Assembly: GCA_016165875.1 (NCBI GenBank)
Contig: JABBOT010000004.1
Coordinates: forward strand, 31,587,866 to 31,651,865
DNA: 64,000 nt
From: Acanthopleura granulata
Lineage: Eukaryota > Mollusca > Polyplacophora > Chitonida > Chitonidae
Direction of reading: 5' to 3'
Position numbers and translations under genes: made by a program
Shown here: in pieces, positions 39,601-51,600 of the stretch
How the letters are laid out: the number at the start of each line of letters is the position of its first letter
Position numbering within the stretch: position 1 is the first letter of the stretch
The notes under the pieces: generated by a model
Seen by the model: only the letters and a program-made list of their open reading frames with translations
The model's database searches: none
What the model was told of the DNA's origin: nothing

Positions 39601-42600
39601 TATACTTTTATACACAGACACATCGTCGGTTTATCTGATCAACTCACAGGAAGGGGACAACGATCTGTAAGTCACATGATCGGCACTGCTGGTCGACCCA
39701 AAGGAACGGGACGCCAGTCTCTAAGTCACACGGCCGGTTCTGGTGGTCGACTCATAGGAAAAGTACATCCATCTAATTTACATGGCCAGTTTAGGGGAGT
39801 TGCGATTCTTAGTTAGGAGGTCTTATTTCAACATAAAAGAACCACCGTGTATATGCTATCAATATAGCATACTAATAGATTCCAAAATCTGTAACTACAC
39901 GAAAGCAGTTAAGGATTTTGAATTGCCTACAATTCACGTAGTTACAACTGTGACTGTGAATAGTCTGATTTTACATACCGTCCTTGTAAGTATATCATGA
40001 CTGATAACCTCAGTATTGTAGGCAATGATGATCTTCGTAATCTGCTTGTGGATGGCCCGAAGTACAGAGAGCAGAGAAACATAAATATGAAAGGTAACAA
40101 AAAAAACTTAAGGGCTTGAAAATTTTGTGCAAAAAAAGGTCGAAACGGGAGATTGTGGATCTTTCAGTGACAGATAGTTTGTTTGAGCTTATGAAAAAAA
40201 AGATTGTTAATGCAACCCATCGTATTAATACCAGTGCTCTTCCAGCGGCCAAGCAAGTTCTGAATGATCTAGTTGTACAAATGGTACTTGCTGACCTTCA
40301 GAGAAAATACGTTATAGTTCCAGAGAACGAAACTCCTAATAATAATATCTTTATCTCCAAATAATATTACTATCAAGTTTTTGTAGAGGAGTTGAACACA
40401 GCTACGACAACTGCCGCGCCATAAACGTATTCTGTTACGACATATACTCTGATGGAATCATTAAAAACCATCAGGACTTTCCTAAAGAAGGCGAATATCT
40501 ATACCATAGAATATCTATACCACCGCGTCATATCGATATACCACAACTCTACTGGATTTCCAAAATGCATAAATCCCTATGTAAAGCTCTCTTTACTGCG
40601 GTGCCGGTAAACTGTACTACAAAACTTGTATATACCTTCTTAACCAAGGTATTGCAAGAAGTAATGTCATTCTGGAACAAGTATTGTTGTGCAATCACCA
40701 AAAATTCAGGTGTTAATTGTATGTGGATTCTGAAGAACTGAAGCGTCTCAGTGAAGAATCAGACGTTCTTACACATACACTATATAAGGATATTTCTACC
40801 TGGGACTTCTCCACCCCCTATACTACCATACCGCAATGAGGTTTTATTCATAGAATTTCGTCATTAATTCTTTCGGTGTTTAATAAAACCGGTCACCGTC
40901 ACATTAATGTCAGAGACAACAAAGCCTTCTTCAGTTCCACTACATACAAGAGTTACCACTGATGGGATATCTCGTTGTTTGTTCAGTTACTTGAATTACT
41001 CAATAAGTATATCTACATGAAATTTGGAGAAACCATTTATTAAGTGTATATGTATTGCGATGGGTACAAATTGTGCCCCACTTTTGGCAGACCTGTTCTC
41101 GTATGAATACGACTATGTGCAGGAGATATTAAATTAATCTTCATCAGACTCGATATTTCTCATTAACCAAAGGGTATATTGATGATTTGCTATCTGTAAA
41201 CAACCCGTATATAACATAGGCTGTGAAAGATATATATCCACCTTCGCTGGATTTGAAGGAAACTAAAGATTCTCCAGATGGTACATCTTTTCTGGACATG
41301 CAACTGTACAAAGACAGTAATGGTTTCTTGTCACGCCGACTTTACGACAAGAAGCTAACCGGAGCTAAGGGCCATACGTTCATCCTTATGAGTGTGATCG
41401 CCACGAAAAAATACATGAACAGTTGCAATCAAAGCGCAACTGAGATACATAGTCTATTATCGATACCAGATATATTAAAATGGTACAGGATTTGGATGAT
41501 TTTATTTATCCGACTTGAGCATTCATAACGTCTTTTGTTCATCATTGAAAACTGTTGACTGCTTCTCTTTGTATGAATCCGTTCTACCTTTATATTTATA
41601 GACTTTCTTAATTCTTTAAGGGTTTGTGTTATTTATTGTTTTTGGAAACTGGTGTTGCGATTATTGACTCGGAGCGTCCCCATACAAATGTTGGCATAGA
41701 AGCCTAGATTTCTATTCTGCAGTTAACGATTTTGTGGATTTTATATTATTAAATGAATTAAAAAGAATGAGTAAATCCTACACACATGTCTGTTTTTTGG
41801 GGGTTTTTTTTTTTGGTTGTTCTAGTGCATTGTAAATGGGGCCTACTCGATGGATATTGGGAACAAGGATGGTCTGACGTCAGACCTTATCGGAATACGA
41901 GATGCTCTTGTAAATATGAAGGAAACATTCACCAATATACACAGTACGTTTTGACATAAATTGAAAAAAAGATTCACCTTGTTAGTGAAAAGTATTATGA
42001 ATATTTGGTCTTTTTATAGCAGAACAGAAGTTAAACAGATAAATTAAACACTGAAAAAGTTTTTTGTAAGTTTTAAAAAGAATCTTGAAAATCAGATGTT
42101 TAACTCGAAGTAAATATCTTCCAAATATTTTCAAGGTAAGGTCCATCCATCGGCTTTCTACAACGATTTACGCCCTTTCCTAGGAGGGTAAGTAGCGTCG
42201 TTGTGAGCGCACATTTTGCGCCATAAAGTATTATCTTGGTGTAATTTTGGACTTTTCATTGAAGTTCTTAACCAAACACTTTTGTTTATTTGTATCCAAC
42301 AGTATCAACATAATAATAGATTGATTTGGGACTTTCAATTAATGGTGTTGAACAAAATCTTTTGTTCATAGGGAATATGGTCTCTTTATTCTTGGTGAAC
42401 AAGCCATGTAAGTTTTTTTTTTACAGGTGGGGTAAGGAGGGGTCTGCTTTACCTGATGGTCTGTTGTTTGAGGGTGTCAGTGACGTGCCAGTCAAAGTAA
42501 GACGGATGGTCCTACATATCCTTTTTAGACATTTTCACTCAAGACCATTTATAAAATATTCAAGAGCATAATCGGCAAACAGCGTTGAACTAAATCAGCC

Positions 42601-45600
42601 ATATCTGTAACTGGTTACAGCTTCAACCCCCATAATGCATTACGGTGACATCTCAACAAATGTTTTATTTTAAATAAGCAAGGAATAAATGTATACATTT
42701 CTCAGCATGTTTTAGTTCTGTGAAAATTAGTGAATGAACACGTCACGTTTCTAACCTTACTGAATTTCCTCTTGCTAGTGCATTGGTGACACAGGAGCTC
42801 AAACTTCGATATTTGCCAGTCTGGATGCCTTCTTAGACATACAACATTCGGAACCAGGTGGGAAGGCACTCTAACTTACTCATTATACACCATGACAGTC
42901 GACTGGCTAAAATGTGAAGAGCGTGGCTTTAGACAAAATAAAAATCACACAGCAATAGGTTTCAGATTTTCTCACAAAAAAATTAGCCACTTACTATGGA
43001 TTACTAAAGTGTCAAAAATTATATATCCTCTTGTCCTTTTGTTTTTGCATTGAGTACATGTATTGAAGTATCTGTCGGACCAAGCTATTTGATTACCTTT
43101 TTGTAACGTATCGCCCTAAGCAAAAGAATTTCACTTAAACGACAGCAGCTAGGTTAATGAGTGTAGGAAATGAGGTATATTTCAGAGATCTTCACTTCCA
43201 TTCGCTGGGAACTTCACAAACCTCCTGACTTAAAGTTGTGGCCTTGCAAAATGGTAACTTTATTTTAGAATCTTGTAAAAAGCGTTCACTTTTTGCATTT
43301 GTCTTTCTCAGAATCCAAAACATTCCTTCTGCTTATGAAAGACTATATGGTACGTGAACACCGAATGTTTGTTGAAACTTTGGAGAAGCGGCCGTCTACA
43401 CGGGAGTTTGGTAAAAATGTCTTGTCTTTTTCTGTATATTCACTTTTAGCTGTGAAACAGAAAAAATTTCTTTCTCTTCCAAATTTTAGCCGTTTAACTA
43501 TGAAAGATAGAAAGAACTGACTGGCGTATGTGTCATATGTATAAAATTTTAATGAAATTTATTATACCCATAATCATGTCATATCAATTGTTACAAAACC
43601 TTGGAATCAGTCGTATGCACACACAGGATAAATTTTCACTGACAACAGAAAGCCATCCTTAAGGTCGACAGCATAACGAGAAATATACAGAGTAGGGGTT
43701 CTGGCACACTTCCCACCAGGACCCTTCCCACCCCCGTGGAGGGCCCCCAACCCAAGCTTAACCCAAGCTCAAGCCATATGGTGTTCGCGCACACAACTTT
43801 TTGTCAAATATCCATGTAGACAAAGGGGCGTTCATATTCAGAGATAATTGCCATAGCTTATGTTAGAAACCGGGCTAGCAACTAGAAGCACTCACAATGG
43901 CCTTTTTTTGTGTACGCAAACACAGCCGTTTACAAATTAAGAGCCATGTGCAATAGATATAACCCAGAGGTCGCATGCTTCAGGGTTCACAAGCTGATAG
44001 CATATATAAACCTACGATGGAAAAATAGCTCGCATGGGAGCCATTTAACCAACATAGCTGGCGAGACCAGCCACTTTATATTGACGCGGTAAGTTATATC
44101 CTGTTATATCCGCATAAGAGGTAGTGTACAGCTAACTGAATTCAGTATGTGTTATAACACGGCGATAACTGTCCCGCCGGCTAGAGCCGGACAAGTTTTC
44201 TTAAGCGTGACGAGTTTTGTGTGACGTGACAAGTTTTGTGTAGCGGGACAAGTTTTGTGAGGCGCGGCAAAGCACACAAAATTCAAACCCTAGAACTCCC
44301 TCTCCGTTCTGTGGGGTTTGAATTTTGTTCACTTCAATGAATCAGCCTTCTCAGCCTAGGCCTGGGTTACCAGACTCAGTGAGATCATTTATTTTATCGC
44401 TGGTCATTTCCTATGTCTGGTCTTGTATAGCGTTGTAAAGTTTATGTAGAATAAATACACCCCACCTGATCCCAGTTGAGGTCACTATTAGCATATTGGA
44501 TAAGGGCGATGGACACATCTTATAGCCGATTTGCGAGATATACTACAAGTATATCGAACTCCGGTATCCCACCTCTGTCGAGAAGTTCAATTGGCGGACA
44601 GTTTTTTTACATGAAAAGATGCACGAGCTTCTTTCCACCCCTGCTGCATTAACTCGTCCCTCGTTTTCTTATCTAATGAAATTGAGTTATGTGCTGTACC
44701 GACTCGTATCTGCTGTTTCATTTCGCGGTATTTTTCGACTCCACCGAGTATTAACCGAAACGCGATATCGGAAATCTTACCGTCAATCAGCGCTGTAGAG
44801 ACGTGGTCGGTGATTGAATTAAACTTACTCTCAGCCAGTAAGCGAGTTTCATTGTGTTTCTTACCTTTGACGGATATTCTCCGGCTTAGAGACTTACCCA
44901 CCCCACTTAAAAGGGGTCAGGCTAAGGCCGCGCCATCCATACTTATAGCTATAGGTGCCACAACCGTGAGTAGCGCGGTATCAATACCATCAACGGCGTT
45001 GACTGCCCTGTGGTATTTTTTGTATAGAGCCGCTCTGGCGTCTCTTTCGCAATTCAACTCTTTTTTTCAGAGTGCTAATATATTGTAATCTATAATCGTG
45101 TAGATCTTCAGTCGGGGGGGGAGATGGATCTAATGTTGGATACAGTTTCACCATCTTTATGTAGACGCCGTTAGAATGTTTAATTCTAAATCCCATATAG
45201 GTTTTAAACTTAATCTTAACCGTTTCAACTGAACGCCATGCTCTAGATTTATACGGTTAAACCGTACCGCTTGCCGCCAAGCGGCTTCGACATTGTCTGA
45301 CGTCGTCTCAATCCTATTAGCTCTCGGAAGCACTTTTACGACGATAGTTGCCCTTTTACCGACATGCTCTTTCAGCCACCCCATCTTCAAGCCAGGAAGG
45401 ATGTGGAAGGGCTTGTATTGATTATGACCCAATATAATATCCAGAATGATTATGGTCCCCGGGGGAACCTCGCCAAGGGGAAATGGTGTGTTGTTATCGA
45501 GGTAAGATGTTATATCTGGACATCGTCCGATCATATACCCTACTTCGGGCACTATCCTCACATGAATTTCTCCTCCCATGGCCGTATAGGAGAGGTAAGC

Positions 45601-48600
45601 CGTATCGCCATTAAAAGATCTGCCAAAACTGATAAGGCTGGGCTAGTACAACTAGAACCCACTGGACCCATCACGTCGGCGATTGAGTAATTACGCTCAA
45701 GTAGGCTGTATCTATAGGTTGGCCGCAAATGTTCAATAGCTTTATAGTAAGCCCCGTCACGAAGTCAGCCAACAGTTTTTTGTACTGTGGATTGGCAAAT
45801 GCCGCCGTACTTCCTGAGTTTAGAGCTTCAGAAGAGTAGAGCCACTCGCATTACTTGTTGCGGCGATGTTTTCGGACGCGCTCACCTCATCTAGACGGAC
45901 AAATATTTCTTTGTGAGGCGCCAGTTTGAGTAGTTTTTGCCCTTCATTTATTTATCCCAGGATATCAGCCAGACCTAACAGACTGATAACATTATCCATT
46001 TTGAGTCCCACCAGCACACGACCAGTAGCTTCATTCAGTTTCAATTTAGCACCCAACGGTCGGAACACTTCTTTGTTTAGGGTACAGACGGTGTAATAGC
46101 CCCTTTGCACGACTATTGACCCATCGTTCAACCTGAAACGTACGTTGGAGCCAATATTCGCATGTGGGTACAAGGTCATATCGAGTAGGGTGACCTCGTA
46201 CTGGCCTCTTAGATTGTCCAGACATGTTGGGAGGAGGACACTACTCCCCTGTTGAACATCGCTCAGTGTGGCAAACATATTCAGCAAAATGTTTTATTAG
46301 GCGTTTTCGTTGAATAGGAATGTAACCCATTACCATTTCGGTGGAGTATATTCGAATAAAGAGACTGAGGAGCCGAGTGAAATTGTGGTGATAGATCCCA
46401 GCCTGAACAACTCGTGAATTACTTTCGATGGGACTTTCCAAAAGGTGCATGAACGGTACATCTTACCGAAAATCAACAACGACACATTAATTGAGAAATG
46501 GCACACGCAACCGATGGCGTGGTGGCAGAACCAACTCAATTTCGCCGTATGGTGCGCCACGACCGGTTCTAGAGTGTCAAAGGAAAATCACCTCATAGCC
46601 GACACACAACTAAGCAACTCTGTATTCCACTTCCACGTGTACTATCAAGTGCGTCGTATTCTGGAAGAGATTAAAGCAGCACTCCCACAAGACGATGCAT
46701 GGAGCCCGACCGACAACCCCTATGACTGGAGGCAATACGAGCGACAATGCACCGAGTTTCGGGTCTCCCCAGTCACAGACTGGCGACAAAAATGAAGTGG
46801 AAACGACGGGTTAGGTGTGGCATATTATTATGTCACGATGACAGGATACGTGAAATCGCATTACAACTACGATCCTGGCCGCATGTCATTCCAGCGAACA
46901 CCGGACAAATTTCACATTGATTTCATCTCGCCAGGCAGCGAGGTCAATCAAGCATGGACCACCTTCGCCCTCGACAAATCGGAAGGCTTTACCGAAGCAG
47001 ACGTGGAAGGCGTGAACGTTACCATTCGGACTTATGTTAGGACTGTCCTCGGAGCACAGGCACAGACCCACAGCAGTATCTTAGGCACGGAAGGCATTTC
47101 ACGCGCAGAAGCAGTTCGTAGCAAATGTCGAAGACGCCCTCGGCCATAAAGCGGTACCAGAACGTCCTGAGGTACGCCAGCTGCAAGGTGAATTATCCTT
47201 ATGGCGTGGATCTGTACATGGCACCAAGCAATAAGGGCATGCGAATCGGAAAAATCAATGGCTATAACAAGGAGATCGTCATAGCCACGACAGTCCAGAA
47301 ACTCGAGGTCAACGGAGATGTAAACTTGCCTTCGGCAGTTCATATGCAGTCAGCTGCCGGGACTGGTTAGACAAGCATTATAAAGCCGAAGCTAGCTGAA
47401 GTACCCGTACCCAGACCCGTATTCTCGGCAACCCAGTTCACGGCCTAATGTGCTGAGGACCCAAGAGACGATGCTCCATATAATACCTGGGAGATCCGCT
47501 GCGCCTTTACCAGCGAGCTTAGCTAGAAGCCTGCCCAGGGCCCGCAGGTGGTTTTTTTACCCACTCCTTCAGACCACCCTTGTCTGTTGGCTTAGGACTT
47601 GGTGTTGGCGGCACTGGCGCTGCACACCCCCCGATGAGCCGAAACACCAATGCCGATACCGCCATTCCGATAGCAGTGAGCATCGACTCGATTTTGATGC
47701 CTTGCTTGCGGAATAGGGTGTGTATGTGTTCTGCAAGAGTTGTGTCCTCGTGAAGGATGTGGGTGATGGAATCCCGGATGCGGTTGATCTGAGAACGGAG
47801 CTCATGTCTTGTGGCCGAAGACTTTCATCTTGAAAGTCACGTAGCCGTTTAGCAATACGGCGCCTAGTGAATTCATCAACACCTGCAGTTTCTGCCTCAT
47901 CCAGTTTCCTCATTTGCCGAGAGATATCTTCATCGAAGTCTGAGAGCTTAGCGAGGTTGTTGATATTTTCGCCTGGGATAGTCTGCAATAGTGTATGAAG
48001 ACCCAGCAGCTCAAGGATAGGCAGCTTACGGGCAGGCAGTGGGGTTTCAGTGATTGTGCCAAGGATCTCATCCACGGCACTATGTGTGAAACTTGTCTCC
48101 ATCATGTGGACTTCATCTTCGGCCTTCATCGCGACCGCGCCTAAGCCCTGAATCTCGACAGTATCAATGTGAGCAGCTACTTCGCCCAACATCCTATCGG
48201 CGGTCTGGATGGCTACAACAGCCTGAGCCGGCAGCGTGTTCTTGGGATTCCCCGGCCCATTAGGTGAAACGCAGATATTCTCCGATGGCAGCCCCTCCCC
48301 CCGGGTCGGCCGCCTATGGTTGAAAGTTTGCGTGGATTTCCTGACCGAGAGATGATAATCGTGAGGTCGCGATGTGCTTTCAATCGCAATCGCACGATTG
48401 CAAAAGACTTAGCGCTGGCGGACGTGTCCCTTGGCGATTTCTTAACCACTAAATACGCCCTGTGGCTTGACCTCCATTCTATGGACGACGACCAGCTATA
48501 CGGCAGCGGGCTGCGGATCGAGAACGCCAGTGATGGGGTGACCATTCAGATCACGAAAACAGCAGAGGCTGAGGGCGTTTTGAACACCTAACTTTACGAG

Positions 48601-51600
48601 GTCAAGGACGCTCAACATCGAGGATGGCCGATTCGTCTCAGTGCTGTGCTAGTAACCCAGGGGCCTCCACTCGGCGATTATATGCGGAATGACGGGGTGT
48701 GGGAAAACCCTTTTCACACTCAATCTCTTGGTGGGTCCTTATCGCGGCTTGCTTCAACATATTGTTGTCCTGTGTCCCAATATAGGGTACAATCGGGTGT
48801 ATCAAGAGTGTCCCTGGGTGTGGAGCTACCCAGAGGTCGATGTCCTAAACCCAGGTGAAAGGCTCCATGACTACCCCGTGCCAGCTGTTCCAAGGCAAGC
48901 CAACCCTATACATCATTGATGACTTCTCCGCCACAAAGGCGCTGACCAAAAAGGAAGACATGCTGTCTGAGCTGGCCTTGAGCTGGTACACGCAACAAAG
49001 CGGGGTGTGGGTGCTCTGGGTGCTCGTTTAAGGAATGCCTAGAAAATGATGTGATTCCTCCCGAAGCGCGGGCCAGAGTGCAGCAGGTGGCCCAAACAAA
49101 GCATGGCAAGCTTCTGTTGAAGACTGATCAGCCGGCTGCATACCACGTGCTATAATGTGCGAAGCACTGTTCCTACTTCTACAGAAGAGCAGATGACTGC
49201 TGCTATTTTCCCTGCAAATAATCACCTTATGCGTGTTATCGCATTGGCTGCATGCAAATATATTAAAGCTAGGCGGATAGTGCTACACATTGCTCGTAGC
49301 ATGCGGTCTGTGACGCAAACTATTTTCCAAGCAAATATGGACGAACTGAACGAACTAATGGAAGAGATGATCGACGAGGACGCTGAGGCTGCGTCCTGGA
49401 CTGGACAAAAGAAACAAAAGGAGCACGTGCTGCTAATCTGCACCGTGAAAGGCTTGCTGTGCTGGCAGCGGAGGGCCAGACCAAAGAGTATCTTGGGAAG
49501 GCATGCACATTGGAACAAACTGAATCGTTGGACTAGAACGAGGTCGAGAAACTATACGCCCGCTACCAGGAAATCACAAAAACAGGCTGCATTAAAATTG
49601 TACACAGGAGTGGCCAACATGTTTCCTCCAATCCCACTCGAGAACCGACAAGCGCCTGCGCGCGACCTGGGGACGGACCCCTTTGCTGCACATGCGTTTA
49701 TTGGTGCTTCTATCATCGCAACGGCATGTTGGTACATCCCCTAACAGCTGCTATTACCACAGCCAGGCACTGCCAATTTGGACAACAGTGCCATCGGACA
49801 ATGAACTATGACGGAGAATCCGATTCTTCCCTCGAAGCACCAAGCGAACCCACCGGTGGAAAGAGTGACAGATAATAAGAAAAGTAAAGATCCGAAAAAG
49901 ATGGCGGCCGGGCTTGCGGCCAGAAAGGTCAAACAGAAACGACTGCTTGAACAGCGTCCGGCAACCTGAGTACGCTCAGGTCACGGGGAAAGCTCTTAGC
50001 TCCACAGGGCCCGCAGTCGTCCTAAGCGATTTCTATGCACCGTCCGAGGGCAAAAAGAAAACGAGATCGCCTTCATCCTCTTCGTGGTGTGTGACTGGGC
50101 TGATCGCCTTCAAAATCGCCAAGTAATCCGAAAAGACTTATCTCTAGTAAGAGCTTTTCGCCGCAATGTCAGACACGACATGATTAATGAAGATCGAGTA
50201 ATTTTTCCATACCATTTGTATATATCGCTAGGATATATCACACTGCGCGCTGCTAGAGGTTGGCTACTGTGCCCGCCGTAACAAAATTCCTGGTTCTATA
50301 TATTGTTTTATAGAGCACAAGTCGCTCGTACTGTGGCAGCAGGACGAAAACACCGCCGTGCGTTTCGCAGCAAAGGTGCTGAAGGACGCGACCAACCTCC
50401 ATGCGACGACCGGGAAGCTGGCCGAACCTGTGGCTACCGTGTGTTGGAGACTGATCAGGTTGCTGGAATATCTTGCTTATGGTGCCTACTACCATGGCCG
50501 ACCAGTTATCTACTCGTCTATCGAAGATATACTATAGCCCCAAAGGCTACTGGAAAGGCATTGCCACCATCAAGAATCTAGCTTCTGCTGCGAAGGTCCT
50601 TAAAGGTACAGCTCGCGATTTGTTGAAGAAAGAGGCCATCTGGCAGATTTTTCTACCAGCCCCACGGGATATTCCACGTCTAAAGTTTGATATTGACGTG
50701 CCCATCGACGTCAACCAGAGAAGCTGGTCCACTTTCTACCCGTTGACACTGCCAAAAGCAAGGTGGTACACGCACCTACAAGTATGCCCTTACAGTGGTC
50801 GATGTCGCCAGCCGATTCCAAGCAGTTGAGCCTTTGGGCACAAAGGAATCTAAAGAGTTTCCTGATGCTCTGGGCCGTATCTTTAAGCGGGGGCCTCTGA
50901 GGTGGCCTAAGCTGTTTCAGGTCGACCCTGGGCTTGTTCATGTGTGTAGTGAACCAGTTTCTGGCAAAACACAATGTGACCGTCAGACGAGGACGAGTGG
51001 ACATCCATCGGGACCAGGGAATCGCTCCCTTCTAGGGTTGGCATTCGCTACCTGTACCAGCCTGGCGAGCTTGAAGGCGGCCGCCGTAGGGCAACTGATC
51101 CAGTGTGGTCCCCAGATGTGCACTGACATGGACGCTCGGTAACTCAACCCGATGAGACTGTACTATATTATCTTGATGTGCCCTCGAATGTTCCTCAGCA
51201 TGGGTTTGCACTCATATGGGTAAACACCCTTGTGCATGAGCAGTTCATGTCTCTGCTGGCTTGGTTCATACCGCGGTGTGATCTGCAACGCCTTGGGTTC
51301 GTTGGCTGCTAGCAGTCTGTCAAGAGAGGCCAACAAGAAGTGGGCTCTGTCGATGAAGCGGATCTGTCCCAGGGAGAAGGAGATGTATTTCTCTGTGTTG
51401 TTGGGGATACAGGATATACCACCCTCCATCAGCAGGTGAGAGTCATACACCGCAGGTTGTGGAAGACCACTGGGATGGTGGTGGTTTTGGGGCTTAGCCT
51501 TAGCTTCAGGTGGCAGACGTTGTCTGCGGCACCCCTGTATTTTCGGGTGATGTGGCAGTAGTCGCGGACAGAGTCCCGTTGCCCTGCAATTACATGCACC

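Noticed and set aside
46065..46300. Second reading frames over the minor-capsid-like gene and similar overlapping frames in 45-53 kb
   Set aside because: Shadow frames opposite or beside better-supported relic genes.
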